In this document: one piece after another, positions 35,711 through 47,480 of the stretch
Layout: every line of letters starts with the position of its first letter
Position numbering within the stretch: position 1 is the stretch's first letter
Source of the DNA: Stereum hirsutum FP-91666 SS1
Taxonomy: Eukaryota; Basidiomycota; Agaricomycetes; Russulales; Stereaceae
Assembly: GCF_000264905.1 (NCBI RefSeq)
Contig: NW_006763159.1
Coordinates: 70,901-134,900, forward strand
Reading direction: 5' to 3'
DNA: 64,000 nucleotides
Program-made: the position numbers and the translations under genes
The notes under the pieces: generated by a model
What the model saw: only the letters and a program-made list of their open reading frames with translations
Database searches by the model: none
What the model was told of the DNA's origin: nothing

Positions 35711-37159
35711 GGTCGTGCTAAGAGACCTGAGAGAGGGAGAAAGTACAAGTGATTATGGTACCACGCAGTGAACACAGGTATAAGAGGTAAAGTGCATTCC
35801 CCTGTCCTGACCCGAATAGTAGCATCATGACCATTGCGCTATACTTTAGAAGAAAGCCTATCGTGATATTCGCCAAGTCATAAGCTAAAGCTGTGTAAAT
35901 CCTTAGGGCTAGATTGAGAGCAGGTCCGGCGTTTCAAAGACAGGACCAGCGGAGCGAATACGAAAGGCAATTCTGTTAGACCTGCTGTGGAAGAACTAGA
36001 TTTCCGTAAAACAGCTCGCTATCCTTGAAAGCCTGGACGGTCTGTGAGTTGTATATTTGGGTGGTTGTAGCAGCAGCCTACTGTGCGAGTAGCTACTTGG
36101 CTTATCCTCCCCTGAGCGCTACCGTCAGGCTTCCATTTCGCTTCTGCCTCCTTGATTCCCCTTGATCGCACCTGTTTCGACATAAAAGTCATATGCTTTC
36201 ATCATATCAGTAAACATGCTGTGTGCAAAGTACTTACCATCGTACCCCACTGGCACTCCCCGTAATGTAATCTTGTGAGTTGCGTGTACAGAGGTGAGCA
36301 GTGGTTACCCAGAGTCATAGAATTGTGGGCGATTGAATGGTGTATCTGAGTGGTTATGTTAGTCAATAGATGGGAAGGAGAGTCGGACGAGGAGGTAACA
36401 GTTCGAGAATCAAACGCGCAGGAATAGGCGCTGCGATGTGCTGGACAGGCACAAAATGATAAGCTCTTTGATCGCTGATCAACACTTCCGAGCCCACCCG
36501 GGGTCGTTTGTGATTCAGACTGTAAGTTGGGTCCAGCCGACTTTGTGCTGTCGGTTGAGGTTCCGCATTACCTTCAGCCACTGAGGAACTGGTCGAAGGT
36601 CATACATGCGGCTGAAAAAAGGTCCCACGATCATCACTTCCGTCAGTTACCTATGGCGTCCCAATACTCTCCGGATTCTCGTTCCTCGCAGCCAGCTTTG
36701 GCTTGTATTATGTATCGCGATCATGATTCTCTTCACCTGTTAATGTCCATGCCGTTCTTTGCATATGTATTTCTACCCGTAAGTGTATCTGAATAATATA
36801 AGAGACGCTCACGCAGCTACGCATCGAAGCGGCTTCACGTCGGTTTCGCCAATTCTGAAGCGAACTCTCTTTCGTTTCTCGACATGGTATATGCTTTCTT
36901 CTGAATGGGCGATCAAACTCATGCCTCAACTAAGATGTCGAGCAGATGTGCATTAAAAGAGTGAGCGCAAAGTCACAGTAAGAGGCCGACCAAAGTATAG
37001 AAAGAGAAAATAGAATTTATGCTACGTGGAAGAGGACATTGACGATGATAAAGTATGTACGTATGAACAGGTAAATGTGGCACTCTTGAGAAACGTATGG
37101 AACCCATAGAGGTGCATGGGCTTGCAGAAGGGCCGTGATGGCGGACAGAAACAGCGCAT
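35711..37159. other. Intergenic, no gene supported
   Basis: Minus-strand frames at 36363-36581 and 36708-36929 show no domain. A stretch like KRPRVGSEVLISD is polar and may be coding, but no exon partner was found. Confidence 0.4.
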
Positions 37160-38482
37160 CTAATCGAGCCAAACAGACGCAGCGCAGCATCCACCATCAT
37201 CGAGCGACAGCCTCGCAACCTCGACCATGCTGCCATTACCGGGATAATACTCGAGCATAGCGAGGAAACCAATTTCGGAGTCGGTCAGCGCGACGAAGTA
37301 CTTCCCACCGACGTCGATGGTCGAAGGCGCGGGATTGACAGCGTTCGCAGAGTTGCCGGAGGTCGTGGTCTGGTAGGAGAAGAGGGTGGTACTTGTTGTG
37401 AGGTCGGACGAAGGAATGATAAAGCTGCCGCCATCGGAGGAAAGAGCATAGCCCTGGACGAATCCGTCCGTGGTAGATTCCCGACCACGAGTGGAAGCAT
37501 ACAAGATCGAGGCGTCAGCGGAGAGACGGACTTCATCGGCCCAATAACCGGTGCAGTTGGCTACGCACGGTGTGGATGAGTATATAGATAAGTTGACGCT
37601 AACAGATAGATATAAATACGCACCGCTAGGGACGGTGGCGACGGTCTGGTTGGTATAGGTCAAAGCACCGGTGGAGTTATCGATGGAGTAAATGTCGACG
37701 TTGCAGCCGTTCTGCTCGAGGACATAGAGATAGGTGCTGTTGGGGTGGAAGGCGACGTGCCGAGGACCATCAGAAGATGAAGGAGCTGTAGTGATCTCGC
37801 CCAAGACAAGGGTTCCATTCCCATCGACAGAGAAGCCCCAGACGGCATCCTGATCGATGTCGGCGGCGAAGACGAACTTTCCATTGGGCGTAGGGTCGAT
37901 TCCGTGAACGAATGATGAGGAGTTATAGTCGACGACTTGGATCTGAGAGGTGAAGGAACCATTCGTGGGGTCGACTCCATACACGAGGGAGCAGGTACTT
38001 TCAGCGGATAAGATCATGTTTTGCTCCTCGAGTAGGGAGACATAGAGAGGGTTGCCGCTGGCGTCACAACCCTCGATGGAATCGAGCAGGCTGATAGTGT
38101 AGTTGTTGTTGAGGGTATAACTGCGTAGAAACATATGAGCTGCGCGGGCTGCGTGCTGACTCCCATAGAAAGTACTTACGCGGCGACTTGACCGGGACTT
38201 GTCCACGCAGCGGCGTATATGAAGGTGCGAGCAGACTGGAAACAAAGATGCAAAAGTCAGAGGATGGATACATAAGAATGCAAAGTCAATCACGTTGGTA
38301 GTAATCCAACCAGCCGCAGCTGCTGAGTTATTAGCAATCAAAGACATTGTCAAAGATTCATCGTCAAATTCGACAGAGTAGATGCTGTCGACGGAGAAGG
38401 TAGAAACAAGAAGATGATGCTTCTCAGCGAGAATAACCAACGGAAACATAAGAAAAGAGAAAGCGGCGACGGATGACAGCAT
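37160..38482 (-). CDS. Secreted lactonase-type beta-propeller protein
   Basis: Exons 38482-38294, 38235-38180, 38120-37624 and 37560-37160 give 380 aa. A signal peptide (MLSSVAAFSFLMFPLVILA) is followed by VSTFSVDSIYSVEFDD. Joined exons read WITTN-SARTFIYAAAWTS, then repeated propeller blades such as VHGIDPTPNGKFVFAADI, DGPRHVAFHPNSTYLYVLEQ, DIYSIDNSTGAL, and ADEVRLSADASILYASTRGR. This is the lactonase / carboxy-cis,cis-muconate-cyclase seven-blade family (PF10282). Several N-glycosylation sites support secretion. Introns 1 and 2 (58 + 59 nt) and intron 3 (63 nt) together keep the unspliced frame open for 440 codons, so automated models may miss them. Substrate is unknown; aromatic-ring or sugar lactones are known for relatives. 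Confidence 0.85.
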   Translation of the reverse strand: MLSSVAAFSFLMFPLVILAEKHHLLVSTFSVDSIYSVEFDDESLTMSLIANNSAAAAGWITTNVIDFAFLCIHPLTFASLFPVCSHLHIRRCVDKSRSSRRVSTFYGSQHAARAAHMFLRSYTLNNNYTISLLDSIEGCDASGNPLYVSLLEEQNMILSAESTCSLVYGVDPTNGSFTSQIQVVDYNSSSFVHGIDPTPNGKFVFAADIDQDAVWGFSVDGNGTLVLGEITTAPSSSDGPRHVAFHPNSTYLYVLEQNGCNVDIYSIDNSTGALTYTNQTVATVPSGAYLYLSVSVNLSIYSSTPCVANCTGYWADEVRLSADASILYASTRGRESTTDGFVQGYALSSDGGSFIIPSSDLTTSTTLFSYQTTTSGNSANAVNPAPSTIDVGGKYFVALTDSEIGFLAMLEYYPGNGSMVEVARLSLDDGGCCAASVWLD

Positions 38483-39392
38483 TCTGAGGGACGATCTCGA
38501 GGGAGTCGAGGCACTAAGGAAAGTTAGGTCGAGGTGAAGAATTGGGAGTTGTGTTAGGCCGGCTTATATATTATGTCCACACCACAAGTAGCGCAAATAA
38601 GTCGAAATAAGAATCTAAGAGAAGACGAAGATCAATCACGAGGTGAAGGACAGCCAATGATGAGGGAAAGATGACACCCGTCGAGTTGAAGAAAGGAGGG
38701 CTTCGACTGCGGTGCGCACTTCGCCAACTCAAGGATGTGTATATATCGCCATAGATACGAGCGCCGATGTGCCAGAAGTACCGGATAAAAGCTCATGCAA
38801 CAGAACAAAGTTAGAGCTGGGTTTGGAAAGGACGATACGCTGTCAAGGCATCATTATTCGGATACCTTACGCCACCGCCACACTAGTTCAAGCTATGGAG
38901 GAAGGCTTGAGGGCGACTACAGTGTAGTCAGCATAGCACAAATATACGTAGAAAAGCGATATCAGAAACTGCGACTTTGAATGCACCAACATTTGTAAAT
39001 CAGAGAGCGAGACGGAGATGGCAAGCCCAAGAAAAGCGACAGACAGTATTCTTAACGCTATTCAGGCGACAAAAATGCGACTGGATGAAGAGAAAAAACA
39101 AAAATACAATCCGAATGGAGTCATGCTTCAGCAGCATCTGCTTAATCCATTCCCTCCAAAATAGCTACCATGGTAAAAGTCTGCGAGAAGAGCTCGCAGG
39201 TTGACTCGGCGTTGGATGGAATGGTTATGGATGCTGTCCAGTGAATTTCAGGGAAAGACGATGGAGACTCGGAGGAAGAGTATTCCAGTGCGGGAAGACA
39301 CTAACCAAGGAAGACGATAACCGATAACCACTCGACAATGGTGTAAGTATACACCGTCTCACAAGAGGAGAGGCGGCCTTCGAGGGATACTT
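38483..39392. other. Intergenic with lactonase promoter
   Basis: The right flank of the lactonase gene holds its TATA-like box (listed). From about 38700 to 39392 nothing is supported. Confidence 0.45.
38564..38574 (-). promoter_or_regulatory. TATA-like box of the lactonase-type gene
   Basis: The minus strand reads TAATATATAAG about 85 bp upstream of the ATG at 38482, a plausible spacing for fungal TATA boxes. Confidence 0.5.
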
Positions 39393-40493
39393 ATGAGAGT
39401 TGTGAGCGAGTCGTTGGATTGCCCTCCGCCACGTGGCACTGCCCTTCCGGCCATCTCCGAGGCGGATCCGGAGTTGCGAGTGTTCGAGATCCTGAGCAAC
39501 ATCTTCCTGCCACTCTGTCTTCCCGATGGCGACGCACCTCTGCAGATCCGACCTGGAAACATTCCACTCGTGTTTACGATGATATGAAGCTGTGGCGCAA
39601 CGTAGCGCTCAATACTCCTCGCCTCTGGTCGCGCCTCGAGATCATGTTCACCAACGACCCGACTCTGCGAGCTCTCAGTCGTACATGGCTTTCCTTATCT
39701 GATCCCCTGCCGAGCACAATCAGATACCAGATCAGCATCATTCCTCGATGCTATCTCGACGTGCCCTAGGCTTACTTCACTTTGCGTGAAGGACTGGAGA
39801 CCCATTGTGTCGTTTCACAAGGACTGTCTTCCCCCTACTCTCTTCGACTTGGAGATATACAATAGCTCGCTGGAGTCATTCAGCCTCGATATGTTCATTT
39901 CTAGTGTCTCGCGATGCACAGCACTTGCATGCTTGACTCTATGGATGCTGAACATTCTTGGATTTGTTGATCGCCGCGTCCGCGATAGACACCCAATTAT
40001 CCTCCCGAATGTTGTCACACTCGAGCTATATTCAGCCACCCACAATGCGTGCGCATCTCTCCTCAAATCATTTGAGTTTCCACACCTCTACAGTATTCGC
40101 GTTTACATCAACAATGACGATTCTGATCATGGTGCCTTCTCGTCAGCATTCATAGAGCTTGTTCGCCAATGTGGCCATAGCCTGCATATTCTCATAATGT
40201 CCTATTACGAGAGGCCATTCACCTCTCCAGGAGAGATGGTACAAGGTCTGCTAGCCTTGACGAGCTTAAAGTTTTACGAAATATTAAGCTCGACAGACAC
40301 TGAGGATCTGCTGGGTACCCTGCGTTGTCAACCTGATGGACAACTCCTCCCCCGACAGAACGTTGTACTAGACTTCTTTCACATAGATGCCGCGGTCTGC
40401 GAACTCGAGAGACTCACAGATGCCGAACGGGCGGAGTCGCACAAGGAGGACATCAGATTCTTCTACGATTTCTATGGGCTATCACGGAGTTGA
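39393..40493 (+). pseudogene. F-box / LRR-type protein gene with frameshifts
   Basis: Three segments in different frames make up a typical Agaricomycete F-box protein. Segment 1 (39393-39580) reads LRVFEILSNIFLPLCLPDGD, the F-box, then IPLVFT. Segment 2 (from about 39585) continues in another frame as LWRNVALNTPRLWSRLEI, the family's usual next motif. Segment 3 (from about 39745) returns to the first frame with FLDAISTCPRLTSLCVKDW and runs to the stop at 40493 through LRR-like text such as LPNVVTLELYSA. No intron fits either joint: the first switch occurs within about 20 bases. Two frame changes of opposite sense would restore the rest, so this could be a decayed gene or carry sequencing errors. 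In intact relatives the F-box recruits SCF ubiquitin ligase. Confidence 0.65.
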
Positions 40494-41640
40494 TTCACTC
40501 GCGTTCGTCGCACCTCTTCTCCGTCCCCAATAGTCGTATGGTTCATCACTTCTCATAACTCTCGCTCGGACCGAATTTATGGAAGGTTTGGAGCCTTTTC
40601 ACAGAGGAGAAGAGGGAGTTGGCAGAGTCTGAGGGCTGGGACGACCACGGCTCGATAACCAGCATTTTGCATGATCCCGAAGTGGATGAGAAAGGTGTCG
40701 CCTTAATCAGAATTTCCATGTAGGCTTCCGCATTAAATTCGTCCATGTTCATACTTCTTGGCTCGACGCGCTCTATACACATTCTTTCGAAGCACTCAAC
40801 TCCTTGTGTCGAACTCCGGTATGTCACGATGCAAGCCAGCACCTCAATTTGGTGTATTGGGCGATATAATTGTCGCCTCGTTTCGCATCGCCTGTAGTTA
40901 ATGTCGTCCACAATATCTCAGTGGTACCAATGGGCTTCCACGGTTACTACAAGTCGGCGGCCACACCTATGTTGTTAGTCCATGTGCAAGTGAATGAAGG
41001 TGCGTGAAATCAATCTCTCACTGAACGTGTGACATACTCGTCCTTGTTTTACATCCGCAATAGTGTGCCATGTCCAGAAAGCACACGATACGTCATACAG
41101 AAATATGTGTGACTCTCTGCATTTGTAGCTTCTGGCGGTCTGCCGCCTGTGAGGTTGTAGCATCCACCGTAAAAGAATATCTACAGGCTGCTCATGCTCT
41201 AACTGCATCCGGGTGAAGTCAGCGATCTCTGTCGAAGGGGCTCATGTGAGTATTGAACCCTCATATACAAACACATACTTTCACCCGTCGATCATTGATA
41301 GACGATCATGCGGTCAAACCATCGAAGACATTCAGGACACTGTTCCCGATGTCCATTCAGAGCAGGTTCGCCGAACGATCTGTGAGACGGCGACAACAAT
41401 AGGATATTTGGTTCCATGACGACTGCGCTTCAGTGCTCCTTCGCGTCATCTATCCCTTTAGCCGTCGTATTTTCCCTTGCAATACGAGAGGGTATTTCCG
41501 ACCGTGCACCGAGCTCGGTAGGATTGTAACCTAATTTATCTGATGACCATAATTTGATGCTTACTGTTCAGGCAAAATAATATGTGTAAATCCAGCAAAA
41601 TGTCTCGTCAAACGCATCACACGACTGAGAGAAACGATAC
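40494..41640. other. Intergenic, no gene supported
   Basis: A minus-strand frame (40911-40546) contains VECFERMCIERVEPRSMNMD and could be the tail of another F-box-like gene, but no F-box or exon partner was seen. Confidence 0.35.
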
Positions 41641-41641
41641 G

Positions 41642-41648
41642 TATAAAA
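41642..41648 (+). promoter_or_regulatory. TATA box of the CE5 esterase gene
   Basis: TATAAAA lies 45 bp before the chosen ATG (41693). Its closeness argues that the upstream in-frame ATG at 41582 is not the start. Confidence 0.55.
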
Positions 41649-41692
41649 CCGTCGCCGACATGGGAGTCAAATGTCCACCGTCTCGATCCGCC

Positions 41693-42573
41693 ATGCTCAC
41701 TGTCCCCACTGCCTCCTTTTTGCTTCTAAGTGCCCTCGTAACTCTTGCCGCAGCTCAGTGTCCGCCTGTACATGTCTTCGGCGCACGAGAGACCACCGCA
41801 CCGCCAGGTTTCGGCAGTGCAGGTCCCGTTGTTGACATGGTCCTCAGCTCAGTCCCTGGATCGACATCGGAAGTGATCAACTACCCTGCTTGTGGCGGAC
41901 AGGCGTCTTGCGGAGGCGTCAGCTATGCGCAATCGGTTATTGACGGTGTGAATGCCGTAGCTAGTCAGGTCAACACTTTCAACACAGAGTGTCCGAGTAC
42001 GGTACTGGTCCTCATTGGATACTCCCAGGTAAGTTCCATTTGTGCCATTATAACCTCTGTTTTGATCGACGTATACAGTTATTTGGCACTGATGACCTTG
42101 TTATTATGCGCCGCAGGGAGGTCAGATCTTCGACGACGGATTTTGTGGAGGCGGGGACACCAACGAAGGGCTTACCAGCACCGCTATTCCTATATCAACT
42201 GCTGCCCAGTCGAAAGTAGCAGCTGCGATCTTCTTCGGTGATCCTCGTCGCATTCCCGGAGAAAGTTTCAACGTCGGAACTTGCGAGGCCTCAGGGGTAT
42301 GTTCGAGTTTTATTTCTCCCTTCATCGGCTTTACTCCTGCCCATCCATTGCCCTCTTTCACAAGACTGATACATATCTGGTGATGTATAGTTCGCACCAC
42401 GTCCAGCTGGTTTCCAGTGCCCATTCGCGAGCCGGGTTCAGTCATTCTGCGACGCTCCGGACCCGTTCTGCTGCAATGGGGATGATCAGGCAGTCCACGA
42501 GGGATATGCGGCGGAGTATGGTTCTCAGGCGCTTTCGTTCATTCTCAATCAGCTCAGTGCGTTTGGTGCATGA
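41693..42573 (+). CDS. CE5 family esterase (acetylxylan esterase / cutinase type)
   Basis: Exons 41693-42028, 42117-42296 and 42391-42573 give 232 aa. A signal peptide (MLTVPTASFLLLSALVTLAA) precedes CPPVHVFGARETTAPPGFGS, the start of the CE5 domain. The nucleophile motif GYSQGG is split by intron 1 (GYSQ before, GG after). The catalytic Asp and His lie in FCDAPDPFCCNGDDQAVHEG, matching acetylxylan esterases more than cutinases; the paired cysteines of the family are present (CGGQASCGG, CCNG). The protein is secreted and probably removes acetyl groups from plant xylan, fitting a wood- or litter-decaying fungus. The ATG at 41693 was chosen because it starts the signal peptide and lies 45 bp after a TATA box; an upstream in-frame ATG (41582) would hide the signal. 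No carbohydrate-binding module is seen. Confidence 0.9.
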
Positions 42574-42873
42574 GCCGTGCTCTTAGCACATATACATAAT
42601 CAGGTCGACCAAGCCAGTGATGTAGTAATGTGAAGACGGAGAGACGGAGATGTGAAGTCACGCAGCATTCTGAACGGTTGTCCCTTGATGACCCCGAGTC
42701 TTCGTACATCGTTAGCCGGTAAGCATATATCGTATATTGCAACGGAAGGATCTGTCTGCATGTAAGCAGCGTACAAGAAACTATCAAAAAGTGTTCGTCC
42801 CATCAGTAGTAATGGTGTCCAAGAAAATTGTTCTCCATATCAACGGTAACGTACTCCTAGACTTTAATCGCCT

Positions 42874-45800
42874 TCAACGAGTCATCGCAGTCATCCGCTC
42901 CATATATGGATCGATCTTGTTTCTCTTCTTCGTCTGAACCTGCTCCCAGGGAAGGGCAGGGGCAAGGGAGGCACGTCAAACGAGTTCAAAGGTTTTGGGT
43001 GAAATGAAGGATGGCGGGAGGGAGACCGTACCTCAGTGATACGCCTGTCGATCGTCTGTTCCGCGACCAAACTGTAAACATGAACATCCTTCGTCTGCCC
43101 GATCCTATGCGCCCGACCGACTGCTTGCTCCTGTATTCGATCCATGATGAGCCAGAAATAGGTCTAAAGTGGATAAAGATCATTCTTACCTCCCTGTAGG
43201 GATTCCAGTTCGGTTCAGTGATGATTACATTGTTGCACGACGTGATATTCAGTCCTAAAAAAAGGGGGGGGAAGTAAGTGTACAGAATCGGATCGAGGAT
43301 GAGAAGGACTATGCCGACCTGCCCCGCCAGCGCCAATAGACATCAAGAGAACGGTACGACGAGGGTCTGTCGCGATCTCAGCAAGCGCCGCATTCTGTGC
43401 GGCAGCGCCTATCTCGCCGTTATCTACCTCGAAAGAAGTTGTTCATGAGTGAAGTCGCCGGTAAGGAGCGTATGAACTTACATAAGGTGCACCCATATCC
43501 TCTTGTTTCCAACAAGTCGAACAAGATATCCAACGTGAGTAGGAATCGACACTGAAAAAAAAAAACCAGTTTACGCTTAGAATGAGCTGATAGGGAAGTG
43601 AAAGAAGAGGCGTACGAAAACGATAGTCTTTTCGTTCCCCGGCCTACGCCGAATCTCCTCCAAAACCTCCATGACGGCCTGGATCTTCGTGGACTCAAAC
43701 CCCACGTCAAACGGGCCCTCCTCGCCTCCGAGAGTCTGTTCAGAAACGCCACGCTGTCGAAGAGATCCCTTGATGAGCGCTGGGTGACTCGTCACTGTAC
43801 CGAAAAGTCATGTCAGATCGGGGACGTATTCGCATTAATTGCTAGGGCAAGAATATACCTTGACTCTGTCGTGTCATACGGGCAAGACTGTGGTACCTCA
43901 TGGCGGTAACGAAGTCGTATACCGATTGCTCGACCGGGGTCAATCTGAGATTTATGGTGTGTTCATGAAGACCAGGAAGGTCATGTAGGACGTCCGTTTT
44001 CCGACGAATGAAATATTCAGAGAGACGCGCCTGGACAAATCGTCAGATGGTAGGAAGAAGAAAGAACATGGAATGAACCCACTGTGAGCATGGGGATGCA
44101 AATTTCATCAATCAAAATCCCGGATGTGGACATATGAGAGAGTCTCACCATCGCTGGACCTAACAGATAGCGGCACATTGAGAAACCGCCATGTGGACTT
44201 CAAATCCTCCTCCAAGGCATTCTGGAAATGCGACCGAGAATTTGTCAACGGAATTCCTACACACAAGTCTCAGTATAAAAGGCCAACCTGAGCCGGTGTA
44301 GCGCTGAGCAACAGCCCATGATCCTTCACGAGAGCACAACACGCGGCAGCAGTCAACGTAGCCGAGTTCTTCATATTCTGAGACTCGTCTTCAAATGTTG
44401 CACAAGTTCAGATGGTAGTTATTTTTTTAGGATCGAAAGAGTGACATACCCAGAATCACGCGACACCACTTCATCCCGTTCCACATAGGATAATCGTCCC
44501 TTCTGAGACGTTGGAGGTCCGCTTGGAGTGCCTTGTATTGTCGCCACAAAAGGTTATACGTTGTAATCTACGAGAAGGGGTCAGTTCATCTTAGGTAGAG
44601 TGGGCATGGCGATAATGATATCTCACCACCACATGTCTGTCTGCAAATACCCGAGGATCTACGGTACACAAAAAATGTGACAGAGAGATTAGCGCCGCTG
44701 TGCATGAATATGTCGCATTTGGCCAACCTTTGGATCTTTTTGGACCATGGTGAATGGCGACTTTCAGCTCCGGGGCGAACTTCGCCACTTCTCCCACCCA
44801 CTGATCGATCATTGCTTTATTCGGACAGATAACCCTAGGGAGCACAAACAAACCGAGATCGTCGAGCGATGACCAGACTACACGGCACTAGATGAATTTA
44901 GACATACAAAGTTGGTCCAGAAAGAGGATGGGCACATATGAGTGCGATGGCGACCGGAGTCTTCCCAAGTCTGAATCACACCGCAGGATATCACATGAGC
45001 GCATGCCCCCCCTCCTCGGACAGGAAAGGCAAAATATCACATACCCCATCTGATAAGCCAACAGCGTCCCAACGTTACTGTTTACCCCCGGTATATTCTC
45101 GCTCTTCTCCCTCTTTACCAGTCTCTCCAGATCCTTAGCTTGGTACGACTTCAACTTCTCTCCACTCTTCTTGAACGTATACGACGGCTCAGATGCAGAC
45201 ATGCTCGGTGTCGCGGACGTGCGAGGAGAAGTACGATATGCTGACCCAGCACTGGCAGCTGAGGAGGAAGGATACCTATACTGGGAAGCACTGGCAGAGG
45301 TCGTGCCGAGCCGACGAGAGGAAACGGGAGAAGTAGGTGGCGAGGCAAGACCGAAGGCGCGTGTTCCTTCACTAGGAGTGGCTACTAGCGTAGACGAAGA
45401 GGTGTATTCGTCTTCCTTATCCGAGTCCTCGAAGACTGTCGAAGTGAGATGCGTGGACTTCGAGCCTCCGTTACGCCCTTTCGTCCGAGACGCAGAGTTA
45501 TAGTTCGACGTCCCGGAGCTGGTGTTGCTCGTGGTGGTGAAGTTAGGAGCGGGGATGGGTTTCGTATCTCTCGGACGCGCGGAAGAGACCTTGTGCTTCG
45601 CCTCGAACTTGAAAGGGTTGGACTCCGGAGTAGGGTATGACGTCCGTGCTCCAGATGAATTGGTTTGCCTAGGCGGAGTAGACTGGGAAGATACCGAAGT
45701 ACTGAAGGGAGCTGGAGTCGTGGGCGCGGTGCGAGCGGGTTGACGAGCTGGGGTGACGTCGGGAGTCACATATGCAGAGGTCGGATAGACAGATACCTTC

Positions 45801-46200
45801 TTGGGTGTAGATTTCGAGAACGTGGCCGAGGATTCAAACGCAAAAGGATTTGCTGCGCTGGAGGGGGGAGGCATGTCGCTGAAAGTGAACTTCGCTGGAT
45901 CAGGCTTAGCGCTCGATCGTGGCGAACTTTGGGAGGTGGTAGTCGCAGAAGAGTGGGGTGCCGGCTTGCGGTCAGCGAACGAAGATGGTTGTCTGCTGGG
46001 TTCGAAGGAGTACGCTCGGACTGAAGAAGAAGAGCCTGACTTCGAGGACTTCGTCGGGGGAGAAGGTGTAGGAGAAGCCCTGACCGTAGAGCGACCTAGT
46101 ACAACAAAACGACATCAACTCTCCACTGCACAGCGGTTGGTAGAGAAAGAAGGAACACTTACGCTGGTGTCAGGTATGGATCATCACTGTAAGTAATGGT
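42874..46200 (-). CDS. SNF2-family DNA-dependent ATPase
   Basis: The minus strand encodes a long, Ser/Thr/Pro-rich disordered N-terminus (about 46080-45180, with repeats of FKFEAK/FAFESS type), then the ATPase core. Motif I reads YQMGLGKT, joined across the intron near 45045-44975, followed by PVAIALICAHPLSGPTL. Motif Ia region: RVICPNKAMIDQWVGE. Motif II: RVILDESQNMKNSAT, joined across the intron at 44450-44395. Motif III: LLLSATPAQ. Motif V/VI: GLNITSCNNVIITEPNWNPY, then QEQAVGRAHRIGQTKDVHVY, ending at 42874. Many small exons separate these. Relatives remodel chromatin or repair DNA (Rad5/Rad16-like). No RING finger was seen between the motifs, but parts of the middle were not resolved. The start codon is uncertain: the reading frame stays open upstream of 45874 to an acceptor near 46095, and earlier exons may lie up to 46540. 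Confidence 0.85.
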
Positions 46201-47480
46201 CAAAAACGTCGGATACGTACACTCACAGATGAGCTAGACGGTGGCAACAGTGTATCCAATACATTTGACTTGCGACGCGAGAACCGCTGCCAACGCCTCT
46301 TTTTCAGCACTTATCAAGGATATGAGCACTATTCGAGCATACCGAATCGTCGAGGGTAATGGATGGGTCGAACGGGCTGGGATACATCTGGACGTTCGTG
46401 TCAGGATGAAGCTCAACCTCCCGGTCATCCCATATGCCAGGTGAACATAGCGCCCCAGAAACGTACCTGGGGCATGTCAGGCGTCGTATGCTCTTGTTCT
46501 CCAGCCCACCAGCCAACGAGCTTCCCAACAATGTGTGACATGAACTGTCAAGGACGGACAGTAGTCGAGTCTAGAGGGGGCGGACCCGAACGCGTCGAGT
46601 GGGTGGTTAATGACGCGTATTTATACGTTGTGGGCGCTTACGGGTCCGAGGTCCAATCTGACTCGTCACTCGAGAAGGGTAGTCGACAGGGCGACGGAAC
46701 CATGACTTGTTCAAGAACAAAGAGAGACTCACTGGAGCACGGGTGCTTAAGTCGTCAGGTCTGCGGCGTAACAACCAGCACAAAAACTCCAATGTTGTCC
46801 ACAGGAACCGAAGGAACTGGCGGAAGGACTCGCGGATAGCTTTGTTGCGGATGGAGATAAGGACAGACTTCGTTGATTGCTTAAAAAGGAATGAATTCAT
46901 CCAGTGTCAAACACTCCAACTGAGCACCCACTGCGAACAGTGTCGAAAGCTGAGGAGGCTTGAGCACTGAGCTGAGAGCAAGCTGAGAGCTCTTGGTAGC
47001 CGAGACTCAGTCAACGTGGCATTCGGAATTTGCCGTACATTCAGCCCGAGTTCAGGGCGAGGAAAGGTCGCGAAAATTACTATCAATAAAGCCCCCAGTG
47101 CTGCTAAGTTATAACAAGCTAGCAAGTAAGAGAGGACCCGGACTATAGTTTGTTTGTTTTTTCACACGCCTGCCGACCTATGTAAATTGTATATATGATG
47201 GTATTTATCGTACCAAGACCGTGGAATCTTGAGAGAAAATCGCGAAAAGATTGCTGCTTTAGTGATGCGTCGCAGGCTGTCGCAGGTTACTTACTGTCTT
47301 TCGGCATGTCTTGTTTAACTAATGCACGTTCTATGAGGTTCTATGGTATCCCTGAAGGCAACTATTTGGGTGCATAATGACGTCGTCGACCTTGGAAGCA
47401 CATCCTCGGGTTAAGGTCAAACCATCGATCCCTTCCTCGCGCTCCCTCCTCTCTCCTGTTGCATCTCAGTTTCCGAGAGC
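46201..47480. other. Intergenic; possible first exons of the SNF2-family gene
   Basis: On the minus strand around 46430-46330 DDREVELHPDTNVQMYPSPF looks coding and might be an upstream exon of the SNF2-family gene, but the joints were not settled. From 46600 to 47480 nothing is supported. Confidence 0.4.

Noticed and set aside
41582..41692. Upstream ATG at 41582 as the CE5 esterase start
   Set aside because: It would place over 35 polar residues before the signal peptide, and the TATA box at 41642 lies downstream of it.
43554..43566. Poly-A run as a retroposon tail
   Set aside because: The short A run lies in an intron of the SNF2-family gene, where on the coding strand it is a pyrimidine tract; no element precedes it.
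44938..46196. Long plus-strand frames opposite the SNF2-family N-terminus
   Set aside because: They are shadows of the Ser/Thr/Pro-rich minus-strand exons; no domain is seen on the plus strand.
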